Shown here piece by piece: positions 23,473 through 36,795 of a stretch of 64,000 nucleotides of DNA. The notes beneath the pieces were generated by a model. It searched no databases and was not told where the DNA came from. It saw only the letters and a program-made list of their open reading frames with translations. Position 1 is the stretch's first letter. Each line of letters opens with the position of its first letter. Origin of the DNA: Cinclus cinclus (Eukaryota; Chordata; Aves; Passeriformes; Cinclidae). The position numbers were made by a program, and so were the translations under genes. The stretch spans positions 5,109,001-5,173,000 of the forward strand of contig NC_085072.1 of assembly GCF_963662255.1 (NCBI RefSeq). Direction: 5' to 3'.

Positions 23473-26400
23473 GCCATCACTGCCCCCAGCAGCCAGAAGG
23501 ACAGAGGCTTGTTAGGGCCAGGACCAGCACAGAAGAGCTTTTGGAGTACACAAAAGAGATGTGCAGGCTGGAAATCTGAAATAACAGCACCTCTGTGTTT
23601 GTGGGGCAGCAGCTGCCAAATCTTCCAGGAATTTTGTGCTGATTCTGTTTTCCACATCCAAAACACACCTGGAGCTCCCTGGGAGCAGCCGCTCTCACTC
23701 TGGCTGATGCAGGGTCAGGTTCTGCACTATGTGGGACAAAAATCTCCCCAAACCTCACATCCTCCCAAAATCTCCCCAGTCCTTGCGTTTTCCCAGAGCA
23801 GGACAGGAGTTGGAAGTGGTCACAAAAATTGGACAAACTGTTTGATAGCTTTCACCTAAAAACTCTAATCATAACCCAACAAATATTGAACCTGAACTAC
23901 TGAACCTACCTGGACTTAAAAACATGAGTGTACTGCAGTTGGTTACTTGCAATATCTGATTTCTATTTTACTGGAAATACCTGAGTTTTAGTTAATTGGA
24001 ATATCTGATTTTTAATTTATCAGATAATTCTCCATATTTATTATTTCACCTTGCTGTGATGACTTAGGATAAAAACGAGACTATAATAACCAGGGTTTTC
24101 TCTAAGTAACCATACATAAATATATGTGTATACATATACATATATACATATATACATATATTCTTATACATATACATATACCTTCAAAAAGCCTTAAGTA
24201 ACAGTCATAAGTCCAAAAATTTTTAGAAAAACTACTCCATTACTGGAATGCCAGTCAGGTTTGTGTGAGCAATGGGGATGAGAGGATCTGGAAACTTGTG
24301 AAGTGCTGCTGTTACTCAGTTCAAACATGATTTTCTTGCTCCATGAATCACAGGCCAGGGCTTGGCTCTGCTCCTACCCCTCGACAGCTCCATCCCACCC
24401 TGCCTGAGCGTGTCTGGGCATTCCCACTGTGCTGTGGGAAACCCTCAGTGAGGGACAGACACTCTGAACTCGCTCTGCTTTCCATCCCCTGCTGCACTGA
24501 GGAGTGCTTTGGTGCCAGAGAGTAAGAGTGTCCCTGGAGAAGATTTCTAATTTTGCTCCCTGGGTGAGCTGAAGCTTTTCCAGAGCAGGCTGTGGGCTGA
24601 TCTGGGTGGAGGAGGGCTGGGAAAGGTCAGGGATCCCATCTTGGCTCTTTTTTCAGCAGCTTTGCTGGTAAAACCCCACGACGTTCTCGTGGGCTCTTTG
24701 TTTATGACCAGAGACAGATCATTTCCCCCTCTGGATTTATAAGAGTGTTTGAGGTTGTGGCATCCTCAGGACCCAGGAGGCAGCCAGGATCTGTGGAAAT
24801 AGCTGGGAAAATTGCATCTACAGAAAGTGAGTGAATGCTGCTGGCTTGGTCCAAGCACTGCCAGTCTCAGCTGCTCCCACCAAGCTCCTTGAGCAGAAAT
24901 CATGCCTGGTTGCTGCAGGCAGAACCTTGAACTGTTTAAACTTGGAAGGCAAAATGCGGGAAATTTCATTCCTTCAACTCCAAAATATTCCATTTTTTCC
25001 TATTTGGTTTTTATAAATAATATTGTGTCCTTTTTGGGCACACATAAATATAGTGATGCTCCTCCTGTGTCCCATGTATTCCGGCAAACAAGCTGTCAGA
25101 TTGCCTAAGTGGATGGTATATGTGGCAGGAGATTTATGAAACTGTTCCATTGTGCTTCTAAATAAATTAAAAAACGTCACGGGTTTGGGGAAATCAAAGC
25201 TTTCAGAACAGTGTTGTGGTTTTTGTTGCTCTAAATTAGTGAGATGAAGCATTTCATTTGAAAAGTTCCCTCCTCTGACAATTGTCGGGGAGTTCACACA
25301 AATGGAGCTTTTCATTTTCGTGGAGAAAACCTAAATTGTGTAAGTGATGTCATCTATTTTCATACTCTGTTTAGACAGCCTTGCAGACTACAAAGGACAT
25401 TTTCTGGACTGTGGATGTTGGGGTTTTGTGCCCCCCTGCCCAGACACACCCCCAGGGTGTCTGTGAGAATGGAGCACCCAGGAACCCCTTGTTTGCAATG
25501 CAAGGTTAAAACTCCAAGTTTAGCTTCATATTCCAGCATTTTTTATGGAAAGTGGAAACAGATGGACTAGACAAAGGCACAGTAATCATGTGTCTAACAC
25601 TAACCAGAGGGAAGAAACCAAAGCAGCTATTCCCACATTGGTGTTTGCTTCTAGAAGATGTTCCTGCACTTCAACATTTGTTTAAAAAACCTTAACAAGC
25701 CCATGGATATCTCCTGGCTTCTGGCCTGACAGGGAATTCCACAGGGATGGCCCTGCAGAAGGGTGGGGGACTGGTGTGGGATTAGGAGTAGCAGGATGAT
25801 TTCTTACTCTGATACAAAATCTTTGCTTAAAACTGGAAAAGGAACCTCAAGTAACTGACTATGAGAGTGAGCAACAGTTTGGTTAATCAGGAAATAATAA
25901 TAATTTTGTCCAAGACTTTTCATGCTAGAGAGGAAATTTAGTAGTGCCTTACTTGTTAAATCCAAGGCACGGGTGACACTGTTCTGCACAGGTCTATATT
26001 GACACAGAAATACCTTTAAAAGTCTCACAGAGATGTCCAAAACAGTAATACCAAATCATAGTAAATAATAACAAATTGTAGTAAATATAGTAAAAACAAT
26101 TATCCCCAAAAAAATGTAACTGAGAATCAGTGAATGAATTACAGTAACCCTTAATAAAGCCAAATGACAAAAATTCCAAGACTTTGTCGTTGAAGGAAAT
26201 AATGTTTTGGCACATGCAAGTTATGCATCATAAATCAATGTTTTTTGGAAAAGTCCATCTAGAACTGCTGTATTTTACTAAATTATTTGCCTTAACCCAT
26301 CCTATTGAATTCCACTGTTCTGTAAATATAGGAGCTTGGGTTTTGTTTCAGAGGATCTCTTTTGCTTTCACCACCTGCTTCTACTGCTCATCCCTGTGAG

Positions 26401-27124
26401 TGGGACTTTGCCACATCTAAAATATTGCCTGAGAGCAGTTCATTCCTTTGTACCAGGTGGGTACTGACACAACAATTCAATAATGTGTATTGATTAATGA
26501 ATTACTAGCATCAAACTTAGCAATTAAGCAAAGCTTTCCATCTTTTATTGTTTCTTTTAATATTTTCTTAACTGTGCCGTATCCTACCTCTTATTACTGC
26601 TCAGCATTTCCATATATTTGGATTTCTTCTGACCAAGAGTTGTTTGATTTGACAGATTCTGTATTTGCAGCATCAAAATATGTTGCTATGGAAAAAGTTA
26701 CGAGTTCTAATTAAAAATGCAGAGGTCACAAGTTTCCCAGAACCAGCAGGGCATAGATCCTAGGAGAAAAGAATCACAACATAAAAAATCCAGAGATATG
26801 TCACTCTGCAACTCTCCAGATCTGAAAAGGGAGCAGCAAGCATTCAGGACAAAACACGAGGCAAAAATTCATTCAGATGCTAAATTCTCCCTTCCCACTG
26901 GCACAAGCTGCTTCTGGAACTCATGCAGAGCACTGAGGTTTGAAATGTCATCCTAATACAACTGAAACTGAGGAGAGAGAGGAATCAGACGGGCATTAGT
27001 AAAGAGAAATCAGACCTGCCAGGTCATCCTTTCAACTCCAATACCAATAGTGAATTAATTTTCACGTCATGGCGCTGAGGTTTTGATGACCTACCTATGT
27101 CCATCACATCCTTTGAAAGATCAA
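23473..27124. other. Intergenic, no gene seen
   Basis: AT-rich unique DNA with an ATATAC-type microsatellite at 24118-24182. Open frames are short and unsupported. Confidence 0.5.
24118..24182. repeat. (ATATAC)n microsatellite
   Basis: Alternating ATATAC/TATACA units forming an alternating purine-pyrimidine stretch. Confidence 0.9.
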
Positions 27125-27248
27125 CATGTTGGAAAACACTCTCAGGCACAGGGTGGGCTTTTGGGGTTGTCCTGTGCAAGGCCAGGAGCTGGGCTGGATC
27201 ATCCATGTGAGTCCCTTCCAGCTCAGGATATTCTGTGATTCTGTGATT
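27125..27248 (+). mobile_element. CR1-like 3'-end fragment
   Basis: GAGCTGGGCTGGATCATCC, GTCCCTTCCAGCTCAGGAT and the tail ATTCTGTGATTCTGTGATT. The tail repeat identifies CR1. Confidence 0.85.
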
Positions 27249-27603
27249 TGAGCTTTGATCTCCCTTCAATACCTTGAGCTGTTTAACTGTTTATGGTTCC
27301 CCCTCGCATAAACTGTTATTGCTAAACAATTACTGTAGGTTTCCTTTCCTTTTGCTCCAATTCAGCCAAATTAAGAACCACCAGTGCAAGCATGGCCTTG
27401 GGTCTGAGCTGCCCCCACCTGTGACAAGGTGTGCCCACACAATTCCTCAATATCTCAGTAGATCAATAGATCAATTTCTGCATCAGAGCACAGGATTTCA
27501 GATCAGCTCAGCTGTACCAAACCTCTGCTCTGGTATGAACATACCTGTTCTGTGCTAGGTTGGCCATTTCTGCAATATTGTGGTAAATAGAACAGTTAAA
27601 ACA

Positions 27604-27720
27604 TTGAATCATAGAAAGTCCTAAATTGGAAGGGACTCACAAGGCTCATCAAAGCCCAATACTTCTACTCAAAATCTACTTCGTTTCTAATCTTTTGGTA
27701 GCGTTGAAGCTCTCAGAATT
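27604..27720 (-). mobile_element. CR1 LINE 3'-end remnant
   Basis: GAATCATAGAAAGTCCTAAA, TTGGAAGGGACTCACAAGGC and CTCATCAAAGCCCAA match the minus-strand CR1 terminus. Divergence is high and the right edge is uncertain. Confidence 0.65.
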
Positions 27721-28056
27721 CCCACTGCAGTAATTTTTTATTTTTAAATGACAAATATTGTGTAAATATCTCCCAGATAGCATCCCCTCTCCTGCAGTAG
27801 CAGGACACAGCAATTTTCCTCCCTGAGTTTTCCTCTGCAGTTCAGGGAAGTGGTGCTGCTACACCCAGAGCCAAGGGATCCCCAGCTCCTCTCTGAGAGC
27901 TGCTGAGTTTCTGTCCTGGGGAAAAGGGAAGCCTGAGGCCTGATGGCTCCTGCTCCTCAGTTCCACTTCTAGGTAGAAAAAAAATAACATTTCCTCACAG
28001 ATATTTGATATTTTCCTGCAGAAAACACAGAGCCACATTCCAAAAAATGCACTTTT

Positions 28057-28510
28057 GTGAGGGAGGGTGGGCAGGCACAGGGTGCCCAGAGCAGCTGTGG
28101 CTGCCCCTGGATCCCTGGAAGTGCCCAAGGCCAGGTTGGACACTGGGGCTGGGAGCAACCTGGGACAGGGATGGGATGGGATGGGATGGGATGGGATGGG
28201 ATGGGATGGGATGGGATGGGATGGGATGGGATGGGATGGGATGGGATGGGATGGGATGGGATGGGATGGGATGGGATGGGATGGGGTGGGGTGGGATGGG
28301 ATGGGATGGGATGGGATGGGATGGGATGGGATGGGATGGGATGGGATGGGATGGGATGGGATGGGATGGGATGGGATGGGATGGGATGGGATGGGATGGG
28401 ATGGGATGGGATGGGATGGGGTGGGATGGGATGGGATGGGATGGCCTTTAAGGTCCTTCCAACCCAACCCAGTCTGGGATTCTGGAACTCTGTAATTCTG
28501 GGATTCTATA
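28057..28510 (+). mobile_element. CR1 LINE 3'-end carrying a (GGGAT)n expansion
   Basis: The left part is canonical CR1 (GGTGGGCAGGCACAGGGTGC through GCAACCTGGGACAGGG). The right part resumes at CTTTAAGGTCCTTCC and ends with a TCTGGGATTC tail. Between them the normal short stretch (TGGAATGGGATGAG in intact copies) is replaced by about 275 bases of pentanucleotide repeat. Confidence 0.93.
28168..28444. repeat. (GGGAT)n pentanucleotide satellite
   Basis: About 55 units of ATGGG with a few GTGGG variants. Each 15 bases reads as a five-residue peptide repeat on either strand (GWDGM or PIPSH), which explains the long open frames here. Confidence 0.97.
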
Positions 28511-30085
28511 ATTCCATGGTTCCATGTGAACCTTGGCTCAAGGTTTCAATTCTCTGCAAAAGGTCCCATCAAAAGGGCAGCACAAATGCACTTCAATGCA
28601 TTTGCAGCTCTAGAATTGTTTTCTCCCATTCCTGTGAGAATTCCAGAGTGAGTTTATTGCCAGGGTTATTTATAGTTCTCTATCATGGCCATGGCCTCAG
28701 GCCACATCCCTTAAACTGAGGAGACAGGCAGTCAAGTGCAGCACCAGAACACGGAACTGAGTTTGTTGTTGGCACAGCTACAGAGACCAGCACTGGATCC
28801 TGTGTTTCAAAGCCCGTGTGCACCATTTTACTCTAATTAAAGATGCTATCATTGATAAAACAACAATAGATATCCACCTCACCCTTTAGGGGGGTTTTAA
28901 ACTACTATATCTAATTAGGATGAGGGCTAAATGCCTTCCTGAGGGCTCACAAATGCTGATCTGTAGTTTTGTAAATGTAGACAATGTCATTCTGCTGTAT
29001 TTAATGAGTCTTGTTTATAGTTCTGAAGTCTATAAACTGAGCTAATTACCATGAAAAATTCCAGGCAGCTGCCTTGAAACTGTTTTACCAGTTTTCCCTT
29101 TTACCCTGCTTTGGTTTGTAATGAGGCAAGAAGTTTTCAGATACTTACAGACAATATTCAGGATTGGGATCCATATTTAATGTTTTTCTATTGAATTGCA
29201 GCAAGGTCAGATCTTAAATTCCTTGCTCTAATTCTAAGACAAAGTAGATGAGAAACTGTGTGAATTCAGATGGCTCAGAGGGCAACTTTGCTTTGAGAAG
29301 GTACAAACTTTACCCATTTCTACATCATTCATTTTAATAAGTGCCTTAATTGAGCTCATCATTTAAAATATTTCCAATATTATATATCATATTCTATTAT
29401 ATGATAGGAACCAGTTTAATATAGTATCATTGGAGTACTTAATATTTTATATTCAATATTTGAGTCAATAATTTCTATTTGTTTTAATTTTAATGTGCAA
29501 TATACAGTATGAAATATATACAATATAACTCATATTTGAGACAGAAAATAGTAATTTTTGTGTGCAGACAGCACAGCTCTGTTTTCTGTCATAAAGCAAA
29601 CAAAACCCAGCATACTACTGTCATTTTATCTACTGCTATTTCCATGTTCCCATGTTAATTTGGAGGTATTTTTAGTGCTATCCTGGCTTTCCTATAAATT
29701 TATTTTTAAATAACCAATCAAGATACTCAGAAAGAACAAAAGGGAAGCTCTGGATATTTTTCTCTGAGTGGAGTCCCCTGAAAAATTTCTCAGCCCTGCA
29801 AATTTCTGAGAGGCAAGAAGCCAGAGTGAAACTGTTGGGAAGAGTGTGGAGTAACAGGAAAGGCTCCATAAACTGATTTTGAACTAAAAATTCTGATTCA
29901 GGGTGTTGCTAAGTGCAAACAGAAATATTTCTCTGCTGGTTGCCAAACAAGCGGAAGACATTGGGAGTTTCTTTTCAGCACTTGGAGCTCTGAACAAGGT
30001 GGTGGGAGGGGATTCTGACATCCTGGCAGGGCCTGGGTCCCCCAGAGGGCTGGATTTAACCTGTTTGTGTTTCCCCAGGGGGTAT
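28511..30085. other. Intergenic, no gene seen
   Basis: Very AT-rich around 29350-29530. No gene, RNA or repeat family recognised. Confidence 0.5.
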
Positions 30086-31348
30086 AAAACCAGCCCCAAA
30101 CCAGTCCCAAAACAGTCCCAATCCAGTCCCAAACCAACTCCAAATTAGTCCCAAACCAGTCCCAAACCTGCCACAAACCAGCCCCAAACCAGTCCCAAAC
30201 CAGCTCCAAATGATTCCCAAACCAGTCCCAAACCATCTCCAAACCAGTCCCAAACCAGCCCCAAACCAGTCCCAAACCTGCCACAAACCAGTCCCAAACC
30301 AGTCCCAAACCAGCCCCAAACCTGCTCCAAACCAGTCCCAAACCAGTCCCAAACCAGCCCCAAACCTGCTCCAAACCAGTCCCAAACCAGCCCCAAACCA
30401 GTCCCAAACCAGCCCCAAATCAGTCCCAAACCAGCCCCAAACCAGTCCCAGACCAGCCCCAGACCAGTCCCAAACCAGTCCCAAACCAGCCCCAAACCAG
30501 CCCCAAACCAGTCCCAAACCAGTCCCAAACCAGTCCCAGACCAGCCCCAGACCAGTCCCAAACCAGCCACAAACCAGTCCCAAACCAGTCCCAAACCAGT
30601 CCCAAACCAGCCCCAAACCAGTCCCAAACCAGTCCCAAACCAGCCCCAAACCAGTCCCAAACCAGTCCCAAACCAGCCACAAACCAGTCCTAAACCAGCC
30701 CCAAACCAGTCCCAAACCAGTCCCAGACCAGCCCCAGACCAGTCCCAAACCAGCCACAAACCAGTCCCAAACCAGCCCCAGACCAGTCCCAAACCAGTCC
30801 CAAACCAGTCCCAAACCAGCCCCAAATCAGTCCCAAACCAGTCCCAAACCAGTCCCAAACCAGCCCCAGACCAGTCCCAGACCAGCCCCAGACCAGTCCC
30901 AGACCAGCCCCAGACCAGCCCCAAACCAGTCCCAAACCAGCCCCAGACCAGTCCCAAACCAGTCCCAAACCAGTCCCAAACCAGCCCCAAATCAGTCCCA
31001 AACCAGTCCCAAACCAGTCCCAAACCAGTCCCAAACCAGCCCCAGGCCAGTCCCAGACCAGCCCCAGACCAGCCCCAAACCAGTCCCAAACCAGTCCCAA
31101 ACCAGCCCCAAACCAGTCCCAAACCAGTCCCAAACCAGCCCCAGACCAGTCCCAAACCAGTCCCAAACCAGCCCCAGACCAGTCCCAAACCAGTCCCAAA
31201 CCAGCCCCAAACCAGTCCCAAACCAGTCCCAAACCAGCCCCAAACCAGCCCCAAACCAGTCCCAAACCTGCCACAAACCAGTCCCAAACCAGTCCCAAAC
31301 CAGTCCCAAACCAGCCCCAGACCAGTCCCAAACCAGTCCCAAACCAGC
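30086..31348. repeat. 11-bp minisatellite, about 115 units
   Basis: Long array of CCAAACCAGYC (GTC and GCC forms interspersed, with scattered CCAGACCAGYC and CTGCCAC variants). The unit has no stop codon in either direction and 11 is not a multiple of 3. Each strand therefore reads one 11-residue peptide through all its frames: GLVWDWFGTGL-like on minus and PKPVPNQSQTS-like on plus. The 416-codon plus and 474-codon minus frames are products of this and are not called as genes. Confidence 0.97.
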
Positions 31349-32756
31349 AGCCTGGTGCTTAGGGCCCAGTTTATCCAAGCAGCAGTCCCAGGACTCTGGC
31401 AGCTGCTGGCCAAGGCCCTCTCTGCCTTCTGAGAGCCGCTGGCATCCGAGCTGGAAATGAAAATAAAACAGAAATTCACTTGGTGTGGATTCCATGGGAA
31501 GATTTTCACGGCGGCGTGGGGCTGAGGATGTTTCTCACATGCCCTGATGAGTTCACTTAATGAAGACAATTATGTGAAAAAGGTTTTTTTTTTGTGTGAT
31601 TATAGGCTGAAAAAAGTCTGTGGAGTCAATTAAAAAAAGAAAAAAAAAATTAAAAAAATTCAGAACAAGCCATATAAGGCACAGAGAATTCTGCCCCACT
31701 GACTCAGCCAGACTGGGAACCAGCACTTAAAGGAAAAGGGCCCTTGGAACAGCAGCAGCTCCTTCCCTTTGGGCTTCCCTGACCCAGCTTTGGCACTGAT
31801 CCTGTCACTCTTCCTTTCATGAGTATTTTTACTGAGTGTTCTAAGGTCTGTTATGGCTTTTAACAGGTTTTTTGAAGCCCCTGAGGCTGGGGTGTATGTA
31901 CATATATATAGATATATATATAGATAAATGCACATACACACATAGCTATTTTATATATATTATTATACATTAATATATATATTATATTTGTATTTATTTA
32001 TATATTTCTTTGTATTTATATTTTTGTATATTTGCATATTTTTATATCCACACTATGCTGTCATCTCCACTTCACCTGCCTATATGAACAAGATAATATT
32101 TAAGCCATATGCTCAAAACCCCTTGCCACTGGGTGCTGAATGGTTCTGGTTGCCCCTTACAGCTGCACCTGGAAGGAGCAGGCACTGCTGGAGGCTCTGC
32201 TCTTGGAAAAGGGGCTGGAAAACTCATTTAAGGCTCAGTCAGAACAGCAGCTTATTCTGGGGGGTGGGTTTGCACTCTGGAAGTGGCGCTGATTCCAGGT
32301 AGGGACTTTGAAAGGTTATTGATAGCAAGTTTAATATTAAACTACTCAGTATTAAATAATCCTGGGGTTTATTTTTGGCTTTATTAGCATTATGAAGGCA
32401 CAGACTGTGGCCAGTAGATCTCATTCTCCTCTCCCGAGGAAGGACTCCGGGTTTGTTTGAAGAGCGTTCTTCAAATGCTGCTGTTCTCCCAGAGCCATGC
32501 TGGTTCTGGCCTGGAAAGCTGGTTTTGTGGGACACAGCTGGCTGTCCTGCTGGAATGTGTGGCTGGGAGGGTGAATTGTGGAGAGCAGCTCTAAGAGCTC
32601 CATCAGCAGCAAGAGAAGGTGGTGGGTGAATTATGAGGAATGTGTGGTGAGAATTCTGGGTTTGGGAGAACCTGGCTGAGTGCAGGGAACAGGGAGCATG
32701 GAAGAGCTGGGGTTTGGAACTGTGGTCAAAGGAGAGGGGTGTTTAACATCTGGGAT
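31349..32756. other. Intergenic, no gene seen
   Basis: Includes an A-rich stretch near 31630 and a TATATA-rich stretch at about 31890-32050. No supported gene. Confidence 0.5.
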
Positions 32757-33165
32757 GTCCTGGAATCCCAGAACGGTTTGGGTTGGGTTGGAAGGGACCT
32801 CAAAGCCCACCCAGTGCCACCCCTGCCATGGCAGGGACACCTTCCACTGTCCCAGGCTGCTCCAAGCCCCAGTGTCCAGCCTGACCTGGGACACTGCCAG
32901 GGATCCAGGGGCAGCCACAGCTGCTGGGGGCACCCTGTGCCAGGGCCTGCCCACCCTCACAGGGAACAATTCCTTCCCAGTATCCCATCCATCCCTGCCC
33001 TCTGGCAGTGGAAGCAATTCCCTGTGTCCTGTCCCTCTGTCCCTGTCCCCAGTCCCTCTCCAGCTCTCCTGGAGCCCCTTCAGGCACTGGAAGGGGCTCT
33101 GAGCACTCCCTGCAGCCTTTTTTTCTCCAGGCTGGACACCCCAAGCTCTCCCAGAGTTTCCTCAT
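32757..33165 (-). mobile_element. CR1 LINE 3'-end, long copy
   Basis: Starts at the 3' terminus (GGAATCCCAGAACGGTTTGG) and runs through GCCATGGCAGGGACACC, GGGATCCAGGGGCAGCC, CCCTGCCCTCTGGCAGTGG and the TTTCTCCAGGCTGGACACCC region. It is the longest uninterrupted CR1 copy here and a useful reference for the LTR-split copy at 3.9-4.8 kb. Confidence 0.93.
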
Positions 33166-35881
33166 GGGGAGGTGCCCATGCCTCTGCTGAGCTCTGGCTG
33201 GATGAAGGGACACACACATGGTTTTATATTTAGCAGGAAGGTTCCTCCTCTTGCTCTGTTCATTTTTCCCTTCCTGCCATCCCACGGATGCTCTCCCAGC
33301 CTCTCCATGGCTTTGTCCCTTGCTCAGAGCATGGACCAGCACATGGAATCAACAGCCAGGGGCAGGATTTGTATCTATCACCACACACTGACAGATTTTG
33401 CCAGGGGCTACTGCCAGGTCAAGGGCTGGAAATAAAACCTGGGAAGTTCCTTATCCACTGTGGATCCTACAGGAATCTTAGTTAAATATGGTGATATTAA
33501 ATAAATCTTTACCAAGCTTTAAACACAGACAGCTGCTGATGCAGAGCTGTAGCTAAACCCCATTTTTGGTTATAATCCATAAATCAAATCACTGTTGTCA
33601 GTCTATAGATTGGGTACAACTTGCCAAAAATAACTATCAAAGCGGGTCACCATGAGAGACGAGTTTTTCCAGAGGCTGTGCTGATGCTCTTGTGGTATTC
33701 TGTGTTCATTGTGTGAATGAACAGACTCTAAGTTCATCACAGTTTGGGGATAATTAAACTGTCTTTTCGTTGTGCTCTTCCTTTCCCACCTGAGGCAGCT
33801 CATGGCTTTTCCCCTGAGCTGGTGAGCACTGCTTTACAAACACCCACTTTTAACAAACTGCACTTGCTGGGTCCATGGGCTGCACTCAGATCAGTTGAGT
33901 GGAAAAAGCAATTTAGCTTTGTATTTGCTGTCTGCTGCTCTGGCGTGCTGCAGCCAGGCTGACCTCCTCAAAACCCCCTGTTTGTTTAAATTTGATCAAT
34001 AATTTGGGATTAACCAGCATGCTGATCTTTGTGTTCTGAGCTAGGTACAATTTAAATGTGTGTTTTCCACCAATGAAAACAGCAGTGTTTGCATTGCAGT
34101 GCTCAAAATTTATCCTGCCAGTGATGACATTTCCCCTTTGTCATCATTCCCTACAGGAAATCCTGAATAAATACAAGTTTACAGGTGCAGTTAAGAAAAG
34201 ACACAGACCAGTTTACCAGTGTGCTCTCCCAAACACCAAATTCCCCAAATCCCATTGCTTTCTGTAAGTCTAACACTGACTGAAATAAACACTATGTAAA
34301 GTAGTTTAGCTGCAGCGTTTCATAAATATGTCAGAGCCAAATCTTATGCACCAAATGTATTCAATACCTGTGATCCTGGTTTTTATCATTGCAGTTCAGC
34401 ATAATGTCATAATTTACAGCAAGAAACAGATTTTGGGTTGTTGGGGTTTTTTGGTTGGTTTCTTTTACTCAACAGCTCAAAAACTGCATGGAGTTACTGC
34501 CACAGAAATAATGGGGGAATTTAAACACCTCCTACAAACATATCGGATTTGAAAACTGAAACCAAAGGGAAGTTTATTTATCACTGTGAGTTTGTAAAGG
34601 AGATTTCTTGTATCTCATATAAAATTCAGCAAGGCTTATTGCAAGGCTTAGCAATGAGGATCCTTACTCCTGTGTACGTGTGTATTTGGGAATAAAAATT
34701 GCAGTTCCTTGCACCATGACCCAGCTGGACAGGTGAGTTCTGGCTCTTGCAGGCTTTAGGAGCACATTTATAGCCCAGTGCAGGGTTCTCAGTGAGGTAA
34801 AATCTCATCCCTGTCAGCCTGACCAGTGAAACAAACAGGAATAGCTTATTCCCAGGTGAGAAACACTTTTCACACACACAAATAGTTTTGGACACAGATC
34901 TCCCAAATGTCCATTTCAGTAAGCAATGTGCGTTCTCTGTAGGGCTGATACTTGGGAAAAGAAACGAGTCAGCCCCTTTCAGGCATTTTTACACAATACA
35001 TTTGAAATCTAAGATTCCATTCAGAAAGGTCTTTGAAATAAAGAGTGAACTGCTCTGCACCTGAGGAGCCACCAACTCACTGAGGAAAATTGTATCACTG
35101 AGTTCTGAAGTGGATTGGGCACAGATGGAAGGAAACACAGCAGTGAGATGTTTTCATCCTCTATGAATTTATCTCCCCACCATGTGGGAGGTTTTCAGGG
35201 GGTGGGAAGCACACAGAGCTGCCCCAGAAATAGGCAGGTGTCCCCAACACCACAGGAGTTTCCTGGAGCTGAGGGTACCTGAATTCCTCTTTCCAGCTGT
35301 TTGCAGCTGCAGCATCCAAGGGGAGGAATGCACAATCCCTTCTGCTCAGTTACAGCCACTTTGATGCACCTCTGTGCATGTCAAACTCCTTTTGGAAAGA
35401 GTAAATGCATTATTTAAACATAAACAGTGCCACTCACTCCTACAGAGCAAAATAAAGGTGAAAATATCCTTTGCACCCTTTCAAGTAAACTGGAATTGCT
35501 GCAGTGCTGTGTGAGTGCCTTGGGCAGCAGAGGTTCACACAGCATCCCCCAAGCTGCCACACAAGGCTGCCTTTTGTCTTGGCTTTGAGTCATCCATTGA
35601 TTTCCAGCAGGGAATCAACCTCCTGAAACCACCCAGCAGAGCAAATTCTGTGTTCTGGGAGGTAGAGCTCAACCTGTGCAGGGGGAAAGCAAATAACTTG
35701 GATTGGGCAGTGGGACTGATGAGTGGGAAGGTGGAATTGATGTTCCTTAGGAACTGCCAGTCTGGGGACTGGGTCTGACAGAACAACACTCCAGGGAATT
35801 TCTGAGGTGGGTTCTGCCCTCTGAGGGTTTGTCCCAGCTGGTTTTGAGCACATAGAAGTTGTGGACTTAAAAATATTACAG
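33166..35881. other. Intergenic, no gene seen
   Basis: Unique sequence with short unsupported open frames only. Confidence 0.5.
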
Positions 35882-35940
35882 AGAATCACAGAATAGAATC
35901 ACAGACTGGTTTAGGCTGGAAGGGACCTTAAACACACCAA
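35882..35940 (-). mobile_element. CR1 3'-tail remnant
   Basis: AGAATCACAGAATAGAATC and ACTGGTTTAGGCTGGAAGGG match the minus-strand CR1 terminus. Only the last 50 or so bases remain. Confidence 0.82.
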
Positions 35941-36409
35941 CAGCTTCAAGAATGACAGAAAACAACATTCCCAATTGTATCATGCCTTAGACTACAACAT
36001 TCTATGCTTATGTTTATTGACTATGTTTGTTTTTATTTAGAAAATAATTTGCTTGCTGTGTTTGACTGAGCCAAAAGAGAATTAATTTATCTTTTCTCTG
36101 TGTAGGAGCTGCTTTGATGGCATCTGGTCAATGTGCAGTGAGAAAGCTGCACTGACTGCTGCTCTTATTGTAAACAATTAATTTAGTAAATTTACTCAAT
36201 TTTCTTTCCTAATAACTTTCCAGGCAACATTCTCTGTTTGTCCATTTTTTTCCTGGATTCTGTGCGTAATTTTAGTAAAAAGGGAATTCCCTAAACCTGT
36301 TTTGTTCGGCGCGTTTCACACTTACAGGTCCTGTAAACAAAGAGCTTTTCAAGACACAGAACCATTTGCTTTTTGGCGTGATCCATTTCCCTGCTCTCCA
36401 GAATTAAGG
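35941..36409. other. Intergenic, no gene seen
   Basis: AT-rich spacer between CR1 pieces, no feature recognised. Confidence 0.5.
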
Positions 36410-36795
36410 AATTATGGAATCCCAAAATGGTTTGTGTTGGAAGGGATCTTAAAGCTCATCCACCTTAAAGTGCCACCCCTGCCATGGCAGGGACACCTTC
36501 CACTGTCCCAGCTGCTCCAAGCCCCAGTGTCCAACCTGGCCTGGGACAATTCCAGGGATCCAGGGGCAGCCACAGCTTCTCTGGGCACCCTGTGCCAGGG
36601 CCTGCCCACCCTGCCAGGGTGGAACTCATCCAACCCTGCCCTCTGGCAGTGGAAACCATTCCCTGTGTCCTGTCCTCATCCCTTGTCCCCAGTCCCTGTC
36701 CAGCTCTCCTGGATCCCCTTCAGGCTCTGCAAGGAGCTCTGAGCTCTCCCTGGAGCCTTCTCCTGTCCAGGTGAGCACCCCCAGCTCTCTGAGCC
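36410..36795 (-). mobile_element. CR1 LINE 3'-end, long copy
   Basis: Begins with TTATGGAATCCCAAAATGG, followed by the GCCATGGCAGGGACACC block and continuing to CTGTCCAGGTGAGCACCCCC. It is close to the 4634-4820 copy over the last 180 bases. Confidence 0.93.

Noticed and set aside
28005..28719. Several 140-220-codon frames on both strands
   Set aside because: They translate the (GGGAT)n array plus flanking CR1; low-complexity only.
30086..31348. Possible CRISPR-like array
   Set aside because: Units are contiguous without unique spacers, and the genome is a vertebrate.
30145..31569. 474-codon minus-strand open frame (and a 416-codon plus-strand frame)
   Set aside because: Both are made of the 11-bp minisatellite, which lacks stop codons. 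The peptide is a simple repeat with no domain, promoter or splice signals.
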